A stretch of 64,000 nt of DNA from an uncultured Clostridia bacterium (GTDB lineage Bacteria; Bacillota; Clostridia; TANB77; CAG-508). The notes under the pieces are model-generated. The model searched no databases, had not been told where the DNA came from, and saw only the letters and a list, made by a program, of their open reading frames with translations. Each line of letters begins with the position of its first letter. Position 1 is the first letter of the stretch. Made by a program: the position numbers and the translations under genes. Shown here piece by piece: positions 28,344-38,041 of this stretch. Location of the stretch: positions 67,919 to 131,918 of the forward strand of contig CANQYM010000005.1 in assembly GCA_947628085.1 (NCBI GenBank). The letters run 5' to 3'.

Positions 28344-29585
28344 ATGAAGTATTTATATCTTTTACAGCAAGCTTTGATATGGTTAATAACTATATATTGG
28401 GCATATCAAATTGTAGTTAGTTTTTGTTCATTAATAAAACTAAAAGATAAAAAATTACTAATTGAAAAAAACCACAAATTTATGGCAATAGTTCCAGCAC
28501 ATAATGAAGAAACAGTTATTAAAAATTTAGTTGAAAGCTTAAAGGCACAGGACTATCCAGAAAATCTTTATGATATATTCGTTATTGCAGATAACTGCAC
28601 AGATGCAACAGCTGAGATTGCTAAAGAAGCAGGAGCAAAAGTTTTAAAAAGATTTGATGAAACAAATAAAACTAAAGGATATGCTCTAAATTGGTTTTTA
28701 AAACAAAAAATAGAAGAAAATGCAGATTATGATGCTTTCTGTGTATTTGATGCAGATAATATTGTTGATAAAAACTTTTTGAAAAATATGAATAAAAAAC
28801 TTTGCCAAGGTGAAGAAATTGTTCAAGGATATAGAGATATTAAAAACCCTACAGATTCTTGGATTGCAGGAGGATATGCAATTTTCTATTGGATGATGAA
28901 TAGATTTTATCACTTAGCAAGATATAATTTAGGATTATCACCACTAATAAATGGAACAGGTTTTATGGTTAAATTTGATTTAATAAAACCTAATGGATGG
29001 CAAACAATTACTTTAACAGAAGATATTGAATTTTCTTTAATAAATATTGCTAAAGGAAGAAAAATAGGATGGGCAACAGATGCAATAGTATATGATGAAC
29101 AACCAGTTCACTTTGCTCAAAGTTGGTCACAACGTTCTAGATGGACAGTTGGACATCTTCAATGTATGAAAAATTATACTAAAGATTTAGCAAAAGGTGT
29201 AGTAGAACATAAAACTCTTATGAATTTTGATGGTTTACTATATATGTTTGGAATTCCTATGATGATATTAACTTTTGTTTTATTAGGAATAAATGGGTTA
29301 TTATATCTAGGTGCTGAAATGACAGCTGCTGAATTAATAGGAAATTACGGAAGATATTTAATTGCAACATTTATTTTACCAGTTATTACAGGAACAGCTA
29401 TTATGGCATTAGATAAAAGAAAAATTAAACCTATGCTTGGTGCAATTATCTGTTATCCTCTATTCTTAGGTTCTTGGATAGCTATAAACATTAAATGTAT
29501 TGTAAAACCTAATACAAAATGGGAAAAAATTGAACACGTTAGAGATATAGACATTAAAGAAGTAAAACAAGAAACAATTAGTTAA
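28344..29585 (+). CDS. Membrane GT2 glycosyltransferase
   Basis: A processive-type family 2 glycosyltransferase of 414 residues. An N-terminal helix (about 7-29) precedes the GT-A domain: FMAIVPAHNEETVI (nucleotide binding), VIADNCTD, FDADNIVD (DxD metal site), LTEDIEFSL (the ED acid) and SQRSRWTVGH, the QxxRW motif of cellulose- and hyaluronan-synthase-like enzymes. Three C-terminal helices follow (about 300-400). It probably makes or extends a surface polysaccharide or glycolipid; the product cannot be told. I take ATG 28344, since the in-frame TTG at 28326 lies before the ribosome site AAGAGG. It is monocistronic. Confidence 0.85.
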   Translation: MKYLYLLQQALIWLITIYWAYQIVVSFCSLIKLKDKKLLIEKNHKFMAIVPAHNEETVIKNLVESLKAQDYPENLYDIFVIADNCTDATAEIAKEAGAKVLKRFDETNKTKGYALNWFLKQKIEENADYDAFCVFDADNIVDKNFLKNMNKKLCQGEEIVQGYRDIKNPTDSWIAGGYAIFYWMMNRFYHLARYNLGLSPLINGTGFMVKFDLIKPNGWQTITLTEDIEFSLINIAKGRKIGWATDAIVYDEQPVHFAQSWSQRSRWTVGHLQCMKNYTKDLAKGVVEHKTLMNFDGLLYMFGIPMMILTFVLLGINGLLYLGAEMTAAELIGNYGRYLIATFILPVITGTAIMALDKRKIKPMLGAIICYPLFLGSWIAINIKCIVKPNTKWEKIEHVRDIDIKEVKQETIS

Positions 29586-29610
29586 TTGATTTGTAAATTA
29601 AATAAATAGC

Positions 29611-29642
29611 GGGGATAGAAGTTTTCTATCCCTTTATTTTTT
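29611..29642 (+). terminator. Terminator after the GT2 gene
   Basis: GGGATAGA pairs with TCTATCCC around a short loop, followed by TTTATTTTTT. Confidence 0.88.
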
Positions 29643-29780
29643 CATAATATATCTAATATAAATTGAATGTTACAAATTTGCTTTTTGTATTGTAAAAAAA
29701 GTAGAAAAATGATAGTATTACTGTGTGCGTATTTAGCATATAATAATTAGTGATATAATTGCAAGAAGGGAAATTTGCAT

Positions 29781-30698
29781 ATGATAGATCTTGATGAACA
29801 ATTACTAGAGATAATAAATAAAAATAACTTTTTTAAAAATGAGCCTATGTCTAAACATACGTCATTTAAAATTGGCGGAAAAGCAGATTATTTTATAATA
29901 ATAGATTCAATTGAAAAGTTAAAAAAAGTTTTAAAAATATTAGAAGAACATAAAATAAAATTTATAATTTTAGGAAATGGCACAAATGTATTGGTAAAAG
30001 ATGAAGGAATAAAAGGAGCTGTTTTAAAACTAGATATTAAGAACTTTAAAATTAAGAAAAATAAAAATGAAGTATTTATTACTGTAGAATCTGGAATGCC
30101 TTTATCAACATTATCTGCAATAGCTGTAAAAGAGGAAATTGAAGGATTAGAATTTTTATCTGGAATACCAGGAACTATTGGCGGAGCTATAAGAATGAAT
30201 GCAGGAGCTTATGGCGGAGAAATGAAAGATATAGTTGTGAAAACAAGATATATTACTTATGATGGAAAAATAAAAACCATTGGTTTTGATGAACATGATT
30301 TTAAATATAGACATAGCATTTTTGAAGAATTAGAAGGCATAATTGTTGACACAACATTAAAATTAAAAAAAGGAAATAAAAAAGAAATTGAAGAAAAAAT
30401 AAGTGAATATTCACGTTCTAGAAAAGAACATCAGCCTCTTGAATATCCAAATGCAGGTAGTATTTTTAAAAGAGCAAAAGAAGTGCCAACTGCAAAATTA
30501 ATAGATGAGTGTGGATTAAAAGGATACAGTGTGGGTGATGCAGAAGTATCTACCAAACATGCCGGATTTATTATAAATAAAGGAAAAGCAAAAGCAAGTG
30601 ATGTTTTAGAATTAATTAATCATATAAAAAGAACAGTAAAAGAAAAATTTAACACAGATTTAGAATTGGAAATAATAGTTTTAGGAGATGAAAAATAA
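29781..30698 (+). CDS. murB: UDP-N-acetylenolpyruvoylglucosamine reductase (MurB)
   Basis: MurB reduces the enolpyruvyl group to give UDP-MurNAc in peptidoglycan synthesis; it uses FAD and NADPH. The FAD-binding part has HTSFKIGGKADYF, ILGNGTNVLVKDEG, FLSGIPGTIGGAIRMNAGAYGG (two blocks). The substrate part has KYRHSIFEE, YPNAGSIFKR with the catalytic Ser, and GDAEVSTKHAGFIIN. The protein lacks the extra loop of type I enzymes, so it is type II. ATG 29781 is preferred to the in-frame TTG 29775, which would stand too close to AAGAAGGG. The stop overlaps the yvcK start by one base. Confidence 0.96.
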   Translation: MIDLDEQLLEIINKNNFFKNEPMSKHTSFKIGGKADYFIIIDSIEKLKKVLKILEEHKIKFIILGNGTNVLVKDEGIKGAVLKLDIKNFKIKKNKNEVFITVESGMPLSTLSAIAVKEEIEGLEFLSGIPGTIGGAIRMNAGAYGGEMKDIVVKTRYITYDGKIKTIGFDEHDFKYRHSIFEELEGIIVDTTLKLKKGNKKEIEEKISEYSRSRKEHQPLEYPNAGSIFKRAKEVPTAKLIDECGLKGYSVGDAEVSTKHAGFIINKGKAKASDVLELINHIKRTVKEKFNTDLELEIIVLGDEK

Positions 30699-32281
30699 TG
30701 AAATCTTTTTTTGAATGGTTTAAGGGAAGTACAAAAGTAAAAAGATGGATTCTTTTAATAATTGTTGGTGTTGTACTTACTTGTTATGGAATAGCAAAAA
30801 TTTTAACATCAGAAGAAATATCTTTCTTCGAATTAGGAAAAACAATAGTTATATTTATTATTGGTTTTATTGCAATTGTTACCAGTGTTATTTTTATACA
30901 AAAAAGAAGTTTGGAACTAATTATAGAAGCAAATAACACTTCTGAAAAAGGAAAACAAGCTCAATCTAATATAAAATCTTTAATATTTAATAGAAATGTT
31001 TATGAAGAAGGACCAAAAGTAGTTATAATAGGCGGTGGACAAGGACTAAATAACATAATAGAAGGGTTCAAACATTACACTAATAATATTACAGCAATAG
31101 TAACTATGTCTGATTATGGAAATACTTCTTTAAATGCAAGAAAGGATATTAAAGATGCCTTAATATCTATTTCAAGTAATCAAAATGAAATGAAAAGTCT
31201 TATGGATTTAAATTTTAGACATGAAAGATTAAGAGGCTTAAACTTTAGTGATATTTACTTTGTTGCTATGACTGAAATATATGGAAATATAGCGGAAGCA
31301 ATTGCAAAAAGTAAAGACGTATTAAATATTTCTGGAACGGTTATTCCTGCTACACTTGATGAAATTAGTGTTCATGCAGAGCTTGCTGATGGAACAACTA
31401 TTGACCAAAAAGATAAAATAGCAGAAATAGTAGCAAGTAAAAAAGAAAGAATAAGTAGAATATATATTTCTCCTTCAAATTGTAAACCTGCACCAGGTGT
31501 GCTAGAATCAATAGCAAGTGCAGATGTTATAATTATTGGGCCTGGTAGTTTATATACAAATGTTTTACCAAGCTTACTAATAAGAAATATAACAAGAGAA
31601 ATAAAAGATAGCAAAGCTACAAAATATTATATTTCTAATATTATGACAGAACCTGGTCAAACAGATGATTTTACAGTATCAGATCACTTAAGGGTTTTAC
31701 AAGATCATATTGGTAGTGGAATTATAGATTATTGCTTAGCAGACACAGGAGAAGTTGTTCCTGAATACATAAGAAAATATAATAAAGAAGGATCAGATTT
31801 AGTAGATATTGATAATAAAAAACTAAGTGAATTTAATGTAAAACTTATTCAAAGAAATATGTCATGTATTAAAGATGGAAAAATTATGCATAATTCAGAT
31901 ATTGTTGCTTCAACAATAATAGAAATGGTTTGCAATGATCTTAAATTTCATGATATGCAAAATGATACTCAATATTTATTGTTACAATCTGTATTAAAAG
32001 AACAGAAAAAGTTACAACAAAAACAACAAAAAGCATTAGTAAAAGTTTCTAAGAGAAAGCAACTTTTAAATCAAGAAAAATCAAGACATCAAGAAGAAAA
32101 AAATAAAGACAGTAAATTTAAAGAAAAATATAGTGAAAGAGTTAAGTCTATTCAAAATACTGATGCTAGAATACTAGAAAATAGAAAAGTTGCAAATCAA
32201 ATTGAAAAACTAGAACAAACACAAAGAGAACTTAATAGAACTAAATCAAGAAGAGCGGACGATGGTAAACGAAAGAAATAA
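30698..32281 (+). CDS. yvcK: YvcK/CofD-like gluconeogenesis factor with extended tail
   Basis: YvcK is needed for growth on non-glycolytic carbon sources and for proper wall synthesis in Firmicutes; it binds UDP-sugars and does not show CofD activity. Two helices (about 17-34 and 43-63) precede the core: VVIIGGGQGLNNIIEGF, TAIVTMSDYGN, TEIYGNIAEAIA, ISPSNCKPAPGVLESI, IIIGPGSLYTNVLPSLL and YISNIMTEPGQTDDF. The last 95 residues form a K/Q/E-rich helical tail, longer than I expect. Translation is coupled to murB (ATGA-type overlap TAATG). The usual neighbours rapZ and whiA are absent here. Confidence 0.88.
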   Translation: MKSFFEWFKGSTKVKRWILLIIVGVVLTCYGIAKILTSEEISFFELGKTIVIFIIGFIAIVTSVIFIQKRSLELIIEANNTSEKGKQAQSNIKSLIFNRNVYEEGPKVVIIGGGQGLNNIIEGFKHYTNNITAIVTMSDYGNTSLNARKDIKDALISISSNQNEMKSLMDLNFRHERLRGLNFSDIYFVAMTEIYGNIAEAIAKSKDVLNISGTVIPATLDEISVHAELADGTTIDQKDKIAEIVASKKERISRIYISPSNCKPAPGVLESIASADVIIIGPGSLYTNVLPSLLIRNITREIKDSKATKYYISNIMTEPGQTDDFTVSDHLRVLQDHIGSGIIDYCLADTGEVVPEYIRKYNKEGSDLVDIDNKKLSEFNVKLIQRNMSCIKDGKIMHNSDIVASTIIEMVCNDLKFHDMQNDTQYLLLQSVLKEQKKLQQKQQKALVKVSKRKQLLNQEKSRHQEEKNKDSKFKEKYSERVKSIQNTDARILENRKVANQIEKLEQTQRELNRTKSRRADDGKRKK

Positions 32282-32301
32282 ATAAAAGAGGTAAAATACT
32301 A

Positions 32302-34338
32302 ATGAAATTATTAAAAAAACAAATTGATTTAAAAAATGCTTTAAATAAGGAGTGGATTATAACAAATGGAATAGGAGGATATGCTTCTTCAACAGTTATT
32401 GGAGCAAACACTAGAAGATATCACGGACTATTAGTAGCACCATTAAATCCGCCAGCACAGAGACATTTATTGATTTCAAAGCTCGATGAAAGCATATTAA
32501 TTGATAGAGATGAGTACAACTTATTTACAAATGTATGTGAAAACTATATTTCAGAAGGATATAAAAACTTAGATTCATTTGAAAAAGAATATTTACCTGT
32601 TTTTACTTATAAAATTGAAGATGTAAAAATAGTAAAAACTATATCAATGATATATGGTAGAAATACAGTAGTTGTACAATATAAAATAAAAAATGGAAAA
32701 AAAGAGTCTCTTTTAAAATTAACACCTATTATTAATTTTAGAGACTTTCATCAAATGACTACAAATCACGAATTTGAATTAAAACAAAAAAATGATAATA
32801 ATAAAGTTAGAATAGAAGTTGATGGAAATGCAAGCTTCCCTCTTTATATTTTTTCTAACGAAGGTGAATACATAAAACATTATAATGATATATTTAGAAA
32901 TATGTTTTATCTAAAAGAGGAAGAAAGAGGTTTTTATCCAAAAGAAAATCTAATTATCCCTGGTAGATATGAAATAAAAATAAAACCTCGCGAAACAAAA
33001 GAAATAACATTTGTTGCTTCACTAGAAGATAATACAGAACAAGTTGATGGAAATAAAGTAATACAAAATGAAATAAAAAGAATTGAAAATGTTATAAATA
33101 ATACAAAACTATTAACAGAAAAAAGCAAATTAACTAAAAAAGAAAAAGATTATAATGAGTTAGTAAAAAATCTTGTAATTGCTTTAGATAGCTTTGTTAT
33201 AAATAGACCTTCATTTGGAACACATTCTATGATAGCAGGATTTCCATGGTTTTTAGATTGGGGAAGAGATTCATTAATTGCTTTCGAGGGTGCATTTTTA
33301 ATAACTAAAAGATATGATTTAGCAAAAGAAATATTATTAACTTTTACTAGAGATATTAAATTTGGATTAGTTCCAAATGGCTACTCTGGATTTGATAATA
33401 GACCTCTATATAATAGTGCAGATGCATCACTACTACTATTTGAGCAAGTAAATAAATTTTTACAATATACAAAAGATTATGATTTTATAAAAAATAATAT
33501 ATACGAAAAACTAAAAGAAATAATAAAATATTATCAATCAGGAATTACTCAAGATAATAACAACATCTATATTGCAAATGATGGACTTTTATGTTCTGGA
33601 ACTCCAGATACTCAAAATACATGGATGGATGTTAAAATTGAAAATAAGGCAGTTACACCTAGAAATGGTAAAGTTGTTGAATTAAATGCACTTTACTATA
33701 ATGCATTAAAAACTTTGGAAAATCTAGCTAAAAAATTCGATGAAAAAGACCTTGCAGATATTTATAAAAAAACTGCGGTAGAACATCAAAAAGAATTTGA
33801 AAAACAATTTTATAATAAGAAGAAAAAGTCTTTATATGATGTTATTGGAGATGAAAAGATTAGACCAAATCAATTATTTGCAATATCAACAACATATCCA
33901 GTTATAAAACCTTCTTCTGAAATTGGAAAAACAATATTTAAAACAGTAACAAGTAAATTACTTACAAAATATGGACTAAAAACTTTGGCAAAAGATGAAG
34001 AAGGATACATTCCACATTATGAGGGAAATGTTTATGAAAGAGATTCAGCATATCATCAAGGAACAATTTGGATTTGGCTTTTAGGATTATATAATGACAG
34101 TTTCAAGAATATAATAGAATTTGAAAAGGATAGACTAGAAAAAGAAAAACTAAAAATAGAATATGAAAAATTTATAGAAAAAGTCTATAATACCTTTAAA
34201 GTAGAAATAAATAATTCTCAAGGTGTAGGCACTCTTTCAGAAGTATATGATGCAGAGTTACCATTTAAGCCCGGTGGAACTTTCTCACAAGCTTGGAGCG
34301 ATTCTGAAATTTTAAAAATTATAACTAAATTAAAATAG
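32302..34338 (+). CDS. Glycogen debranching enzyme (amylo-alpha-1,6-glucosidase type)
   Basis: A 678-residue archaeal/bacterial-type debranching enzyme that cleaves the alpha-1,6 stubs of glycogen. The N-terminal beta domain opens with NGIGGYASSTVIGANTRRYHGLLVAP (in two blocks; the RRYHGLL stretch is diagnostic). The (alpha/alpha)6 domain has GFPWFLDWGRDSLIAFEG at about 312-330, GLLCSGTPDTQNTWMD and YERDSAYHQGTIWIWLLG at about 578. The end LSEVYDAELPFKPGGTFSQAWS (two blocks) is conserved. It complements the GT4/GH57 module at 3-7 kb. Starts 20 bases after yvcK, so murB, yvcK and this gene are probably one operon. Confidence 0.9.
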   Translation: MKLLKKQIDLKNALNKEWIITNGIGGYASSTVIGANTRRYHGLLVAPLNPPAQRHLLISKLDESILIDRDEYNLFTNVCENYISEGYKNLDSFEKEYLPVFTYKIEDVKIVKTISMIYGRNTVVVQYKIKNGKKESLLKLTPIINFRDFHQMTTNHEFELKQKNDNNKVRIEVDGNASFPLYIFSNEGEYIKHYNDIFRNMFYLKEEERGFYPKENLIIPGRYEIKIKPRETKEITFVASLEDNTEQVDGNKVIQNEIKRIENVINNTKLLTEKSKLTKKEKDYNELVKNLVIALDSFVINRPSFGTHSMIAGFPWFLDWGRDSLIAFEGAFLITKRYDLAKEILLTFTRDIKFGLVPNGYSGFDNRPLYNSADASLLLFEQVNKFLQYTKDYDFIKNNIYEKLKEIIKYYQSGITQDNNNIYIANDGLLCSGTPDTQNTWMDVKIENKAVTPRNGKVVELNALYYNALKTLENLAKKFDEKDLADIYKKTAVEHQKEFEKQFYNKKKKSLYDVIGDEKIRPNQLFAISTTYPVIKPSSEIGKTIFKTVTSKLLTKYGLKTLAKDEEGYIPHYEGNVYERDSAYHQGTIWIWLLGLYNDSFKNIIEFEKDRLEKEKLKIEYEKFIEKVYNTFKVEINNSQGVGTLSEVYDAELPFKPGGTFSQAWSDSEILKIITKLK

Positions 34339-34345
34339 TTTATAC

Positions 34346-34387
34346 AAAAGCGAATTTTTAAAATGAAAATTTAAAGTTCGCTTTTTA
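34346..34387 (+). terminator. Terminator after the debranching enzyme
   Basis: AAAAGCGAA pairs with TTCGCTTTT, with a second inner pairing TTTTTAAA/TTTAAA; T-run follows. Confidence 0.75.
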
Positions 34388-34416
34388 TATATAAAAATAT
34401 ATAAGAGGAATAATAT

Positions 34417-35349
34417 ATGGAAAAACATAAACCATTTTATAAAATAATTAATGAAATTTGCAATGAGAAAAATATTATACAAAAAGAACTTTCTTATGGT
34501 TGGATTAAAGAATTAATAAAAGACGGAAAAAAGAGACATATAATAGGATATCAATTCGACTTAAATAGTATGACATCATATAATATCGCATCAGATAAAT
34601 TTGCAACTTATGAAGTCCTACGTGAAAACAATGTACCAACAATACCGCATAAAATTATATTCAATCCTAAAACTAGAAGCGTATATTATAATCAAAAATT
34701 TTTAGATGAAGCTATTAATTTACTAAAAAGTTCAAACAATAAATTAGTAATAAAAGCAAATAATTCCTATGAAGGAAAAGACGTATATTATTGCTCAACT
34801 GAAGATGAAGTAAGAAAAATCGTTTCAAAATTATTTGAAGATAATGATACTTTAAGCGCATGTCCATATATGGATATAGATTATGAATATAGAGTTATAT
34901 TTTTAAGTGGTGAAGTAATATATGCATATAAAAAGAGAAAGGCATACGTTGTAGGTGATGGAATTCATAATATAGGTGAATTAATTAGTCTTAAATATGA
35001 TAAAATAAATCTTCCAATTTGCAAAGATTTAGATTTAAATAAAGTGCCTTTAAAAAATGAAGAAGTTACAGTATGTTGGAAACATAATTTAAATAATGGA
35101 GCAGAACCAATTTTAATAGATGAAAATGATAAATACATTGAAGAAATTAGAAAAATTGCAATTCAAGCAGGAAAAGCTATAAACATTAATTTTGCAAGTA
35201 TTGATATAGCAGTTACATCTGATGAAAAAATTTTTGTTATGGAAATAAATGGAAATGTTTGTTTAAATAAATTTTCAGAAATGGTTCCTTCTGGATATAA
35301 AATAGCAAAAAATGTTTTCGAAAAGGCTATAAATAAAATGTTTGAATAG
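34417..35349 (+). CDS. ATP-grasp ligase of unknown substrate
   Basis: A 310-residue ATP-grasp protein. IASDKFATYEVLRENNVPTIPH leads into the ATP-binding fold (given in two blocks); KLVIKANNSYEGKDVY supplies the Lys that contacts ATP; YEYRVIFLSGEVIYAYKKRKAYVVGDG and HNIGELI match the cyanophycin-synthetase and GshF-type branch; SIDIAVTSDEKIFVMEINGN ends with the Mg-binding E-x-N. Such enzymes join an amine to a carboxylate, for instance in peptide or poly-amino-acid synthesis. No partner gene adjoins it, so the product is unknown. A hairpin TAGAAAAT/ATTTTCTA without T-run overlaps its stop. Confidence 0.8.
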   Translation: MEKHKPFYKIINEICNEKNIIQKELSYGWIKELIKDGKKRHIIGYQFDLNSMTSYNIASDKFATYEVLRENNVPTIPHKIIFNPKTRSVYYNQKFLDEAINLLKSSNNKLVIKANNSYEGKDVYYCSTEDEVRKIVSKLFEDNDTLSACPYMDIDYEYRVIFLSGEVIYAYKKRKAYVVGDGIHNIGELISLKYDKINLPICKDLDLNKVPLKNEEVTVCWKHNLNNGAEPILIDENDKYIEEIRKIAIQAGKAININFASIDIAVTSDEKIFVMEINGNVCLNKFSEMVPSGYKIAKNVFEKAINKMFE

Positions 35350-35379
35350 AAAATTTACATAATTTTCTATGAAAAAAAC

Positions 35380-35408
35380 TTGACACTTTACAATAATACA
35401 TATAAAAT
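35380..35408 (+). promoter_or_regulatory. Promoter for rny
   Basis: TTGACA, 17 bases, TAAAAT. The leader would be about 100 nt. Confidence 0.75.
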
Positions 35409-35514
35409 ATTAATGTAGGAAAAAATACAATATAAATTATATAAATGATAACTTAGTTTATGAAATAATTTTGTTGTACATTGAAAATTTAATAGAAAAG
35501 AGGTAAATGTAATT

Positions 35515-37056
35515 ATGCAAACAATTTCAATCATTGCCACTCTTCTAATCTCAGCTATAATTTTCATTCCAGTAGGAATGGTTATTAGAAAAAGAACTGC
35601 AGAGTCTAAAATTCAAAGTGCGGAAAATGAAGCTAAAAGATTAATTGAAAACGGAAAAGTAGAAGCCGAAAATCTAAAGAAAGAAGAATTAATTAAAGCA
35701 AAAGAAGAAGTACTACAAATTAGAAATGATTTAGAGCAAGAGATTAAAGAAAGAAGAGGTGACATTCAAACACAAGAAAGAAGACTAATTCAAAAAGAAG
35801 AAAACTTAGAAAAAAGAGTAACAGCTTGTGAAGGAAAAGAAAGAGAACTTGAAAGAAAATATGCAGAAAATGAACAGAAAAAACAAGAATTAGAAGAAAT
35901 TTGTAATAAAGAATCACAAGAATTACAAAGAATTTCAGGTTTAACTGAAGAACAAGCAAAACAGCAATTATTGAGTAATTTGGATAAAGAAATTACACAA
36001 GAAAAGGCTGCAATTATTAGAGACCAAGAAGCAAAAGCTAAAGAAGAAGCTACAAAGAATGCAAGAGAAATAATTAGTTTTGCAATTCAAAAATGTGCAG
36101 CTGACCATACTTCTGAAACAACAGTATCTGTTGTTGCTCTTCCAAATGATGAAATGAAAGGAAGAATTATAGGAAGAGAAGGAAGAAATATTAAAGCATT
36201 AGAAACACTTACCGGAATAGATTTAATCATTGATGATACTCCAGAAGCAGTTATTATTTCTGGATTTGATCCATTAAGAAGAGAAGTTGCTAGAATTGCA
36301 ATTGAAAAACTAATCGAAGATGGTAGAATTCATCCTGCAAAAATAGAAGAAATGGTTGAAAAAGCAAAAGAAGAAGTAGCCCAAACAATTAAAGAAGAAG
36401 GCGAAAGAGCAGCTTTAGAAACAGGTGTTAATAATCTTCATCCAGATATAATAAAATTAATTGGTAAGCTAAAATATAGAACAAGCTATGGACAAAATGT
36501 ATTAAATCATTCAATAGAGGTTTCTAATTTAGCTAGAATAATGGCAGAAGAATTAGGTATAAATTCAAAAATAGCAAGACGTGCAGGTTTATTACATGAC
36601 CTAGGAAAAGCATTAGACCATGATATGGAAGGAACACATGTTGAATTAGGTGTTGAAATTCTTAGAAAATATAAAGAGAATGAAAATGTAATTAATGCAG
36701 TTGAAGCACATCATGGAGATGTTGAACCACTTACTTTAGAAGCAGTTTTAGTACAAGCAGCAGATGCTATATCAGCTTCAAGACCAGGAGCAAGAAGAGA
36801 AACATTAGAGTCTTACATTAAGAGACTAGAAAAACTTGAAGAAATAGCAGATTCATTTGAAGGTGTTGAAAAATCATTTGCAATTCAAGCCGGACGTGAA
36901 GTTAGATTAATTGTAAAGCCAGAAAAAGTATCTGACGCAGATATGGTTATTATGGCTAGAGATGTTGCTAAAAAAGTAGAAAATGAAATGGAATATCCAG
37001 GACAAATTAAAGTAAATGTTATTAGAGAATCTAGAGTAATTGATTATGCAAAATAA
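35515..37056 (+). CDS. rny: Ribonuclease Y
   Basis: RNase Y is the membrane-bound endonuclease that starts mRNA decay in many Firmicutes. One N-terminal helix (about 4-25) anchors it; residues 30-200 are a long E/K/R-rich coiled coil; a KH domain follows ([19 protein letters not shown], given as [15 protein letters not shown]); the HD domain has [36 protein letters not shown] (in parts) and [11 protein letters not shown]. The end [16 protein letters not shown] and [11 protein letters not shown] is conserved. 513 residues, full length. It stands alone between its own promoter and terminator. ylbF (7.5 kb) may encode a partner. Confidence 0.96.
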   Translation: MQTISIIATLLISAIIFIPVGMVIRKRTAESKIQSAENEAKRLIENGKVEAENLKKEELIKAKEEVLQIRNDLEQEIKERRGDIQTQERRLIQKEENLEKRVTACEGKERELERKYAENEQKKQELEEICNKESQELQRISGLTEEQAKQQLLSNLDKEITQEKAAIIRDQEAKAKEEATKNAREIISFAIQKCAADHTSETTVSVVALPNDEMKGRIIGREGRNIKALETLTGIDLIIDDTPEAVIISGFDPLRREVARIAIEKLIEDGRIHPAKIEEMVEKAKEEVAQTIKEEGERAALETGVNNLHPDIIKLIGKLKYRTSYGQNVLNHSIEVSNLARIMAEELGINSKIARRAGLLHDLGKALDHDMEGTHVELGVEILRKYKENENVINAVEAHHGDVEPLTLEAVLVQAADAISASRPGARRETLESYIKRLEKLEEIADSFEGVEKSFAIQAGREVRLIVKPEKVSDADMVIMARDVAKKVENEMEYPGQIKVNVIRESRVIDYAK

Positions 37057-37060
37057 AAAT

Positions 37061-37093
37061 AAAGGCGGATTTTAAAAAAATCTGCCTTTTTTT
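37061..37093 (+). terminator. Terminator after rny
   Basis: AAAGGCGGATTTT pairs with AAATCTGCCTTT with one G-T pair, followed by a T-run. Confidence 0.88.
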
Positions 37094-37114
37094 AATTCTT
37101 TTTCTTTCAAATAC

Positions 37115-37143
37115 TTGACATATCAAGCATTTGAACATATAAT
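37115..37143 (+). promoter_or_regulatory. Consensus promoter for sigH
   Basis: TTGACA (37115), 17 bases, TATAAT (37138): both boxes match the vegetative SigA consensus exactly. Confidence 0.85.
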
Positions 37144-37177
37144 ACAGCTATAACTTGCATGGAGGTTCTATATATAA

Positions 37178-37822
37178 ATGTCTAATAAAGCGCTATATAG
37201 TTTAAAGAGTAGTAAATACCAAAATATGTCAGACGAAGAACTAATCAAACAAATTAGATTAGGCGATTTAGAAGCGCAGAATTATTTATTAGAAAAATAT
37301 AGAGGACTTGCAACTATGAAAGCAAATAGATTTTTCTTAATAGGCGCTGAAAATGATGATATGCTTCAGGAAGGAATGATTGGTTTATTTAAAGCAATAC
37401 AATCTTTTGATTTAGAAAAAAATAATTCATTTAAAACTTTTGCAAATTTATGTATAGAAAGACAATTAATAACAGCAATTAAAAGTTCAAATAGGCAAAA
37501 ACATATGCCACTTAACTCTTCATATTCATTAAACATAGCAGCTTATGATGACAATGAAGACACTTCTATTATGGACATCCTAGATACAAAACTTGTAGAA
37601 GATCCACTAGAAACAATCACTAAAAAAGAATACATAAAATTTGTAGAAAATAGAATTGATAAAAACTTAAGCACCTTCGAAAAACAAGTTTTAGATAAAT
37701 ACATACAAGGAGATAGCTATGTTTCAATAGCAAATAAATTAAATTCTCCTGTAAAATCTGTAGACAATGCAATTCAACGTATTAGAAAAAAAGCAATTAA
37801 ATGTTTAGATAATGAAGACTAG
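37178..37822 (+). CDS. sigH: RNA polymerase sporulation sigma factor SigH
   Basis: SigH directs early stationary-phase and sporulation transcription. Region 2 is clear: EYLLEKYRGLATMKANRFFL-like sequence (LLEKYRGLATMKANRFFLIG), AENDDMLQEGMIGLFKAIQSF for core binding and -10 recognition (given in its conserved part), then LCIERQLITAIKSSNRQKHMPLNS, where the RQKH-PLNS signature separates SigH from other sigma-70 factors. Region 4 ends with SPVKSVDNAIQRIRKK. 214 residues is the usual length. It is driven by a consensus promoter and has GGAGG upstream. A tRNA-Thr gene follows 40 bases later without a clear terminator between. Confidence 0.92.
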   Translation: MSNKALYSLKSSKYQNMSDEELIKQIRLGDLEAQNYLLEKYRGLATMKANRFFLIGAENDDMLQEGMIGLFKAIQSFDLEKNNSFKTFANLCIERQLITAIKSSNRQKHMPLNSSYSLNIAAYDDNEDTSIMDILDTKLVEDPLETITKKEYIKFVENRIDKNLSTFEKQVLDKYIQGDSYVSIANKLNSPVKSVDNAIQRIRKKAIKCLDNED

Positions 37823-37862
37823 TATATGGCATATTTTATGCCATGTATTTTTATGAAAAGAT

Positions 37863-37938
<76 letters not shown>

Positions 37939-38041
37939 TTTTTATTTTAATTAAAATTAAAAATTAAAATTAAAATTTAAAATAAAATTAAATCATAATA
38001 CAGAAAAATAAAATAATATATTTATAAAAAGAAGGTAAAAT

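Noticed and set aside
35347..35371. Terminator at the stop of the ATP-grasp gene
   Set aside because: The TAGAAAAT/ATTTTCTA stem is followed by A, not T, on the plus strand; as a terminator it would work only for the other strand, where no gene ends.
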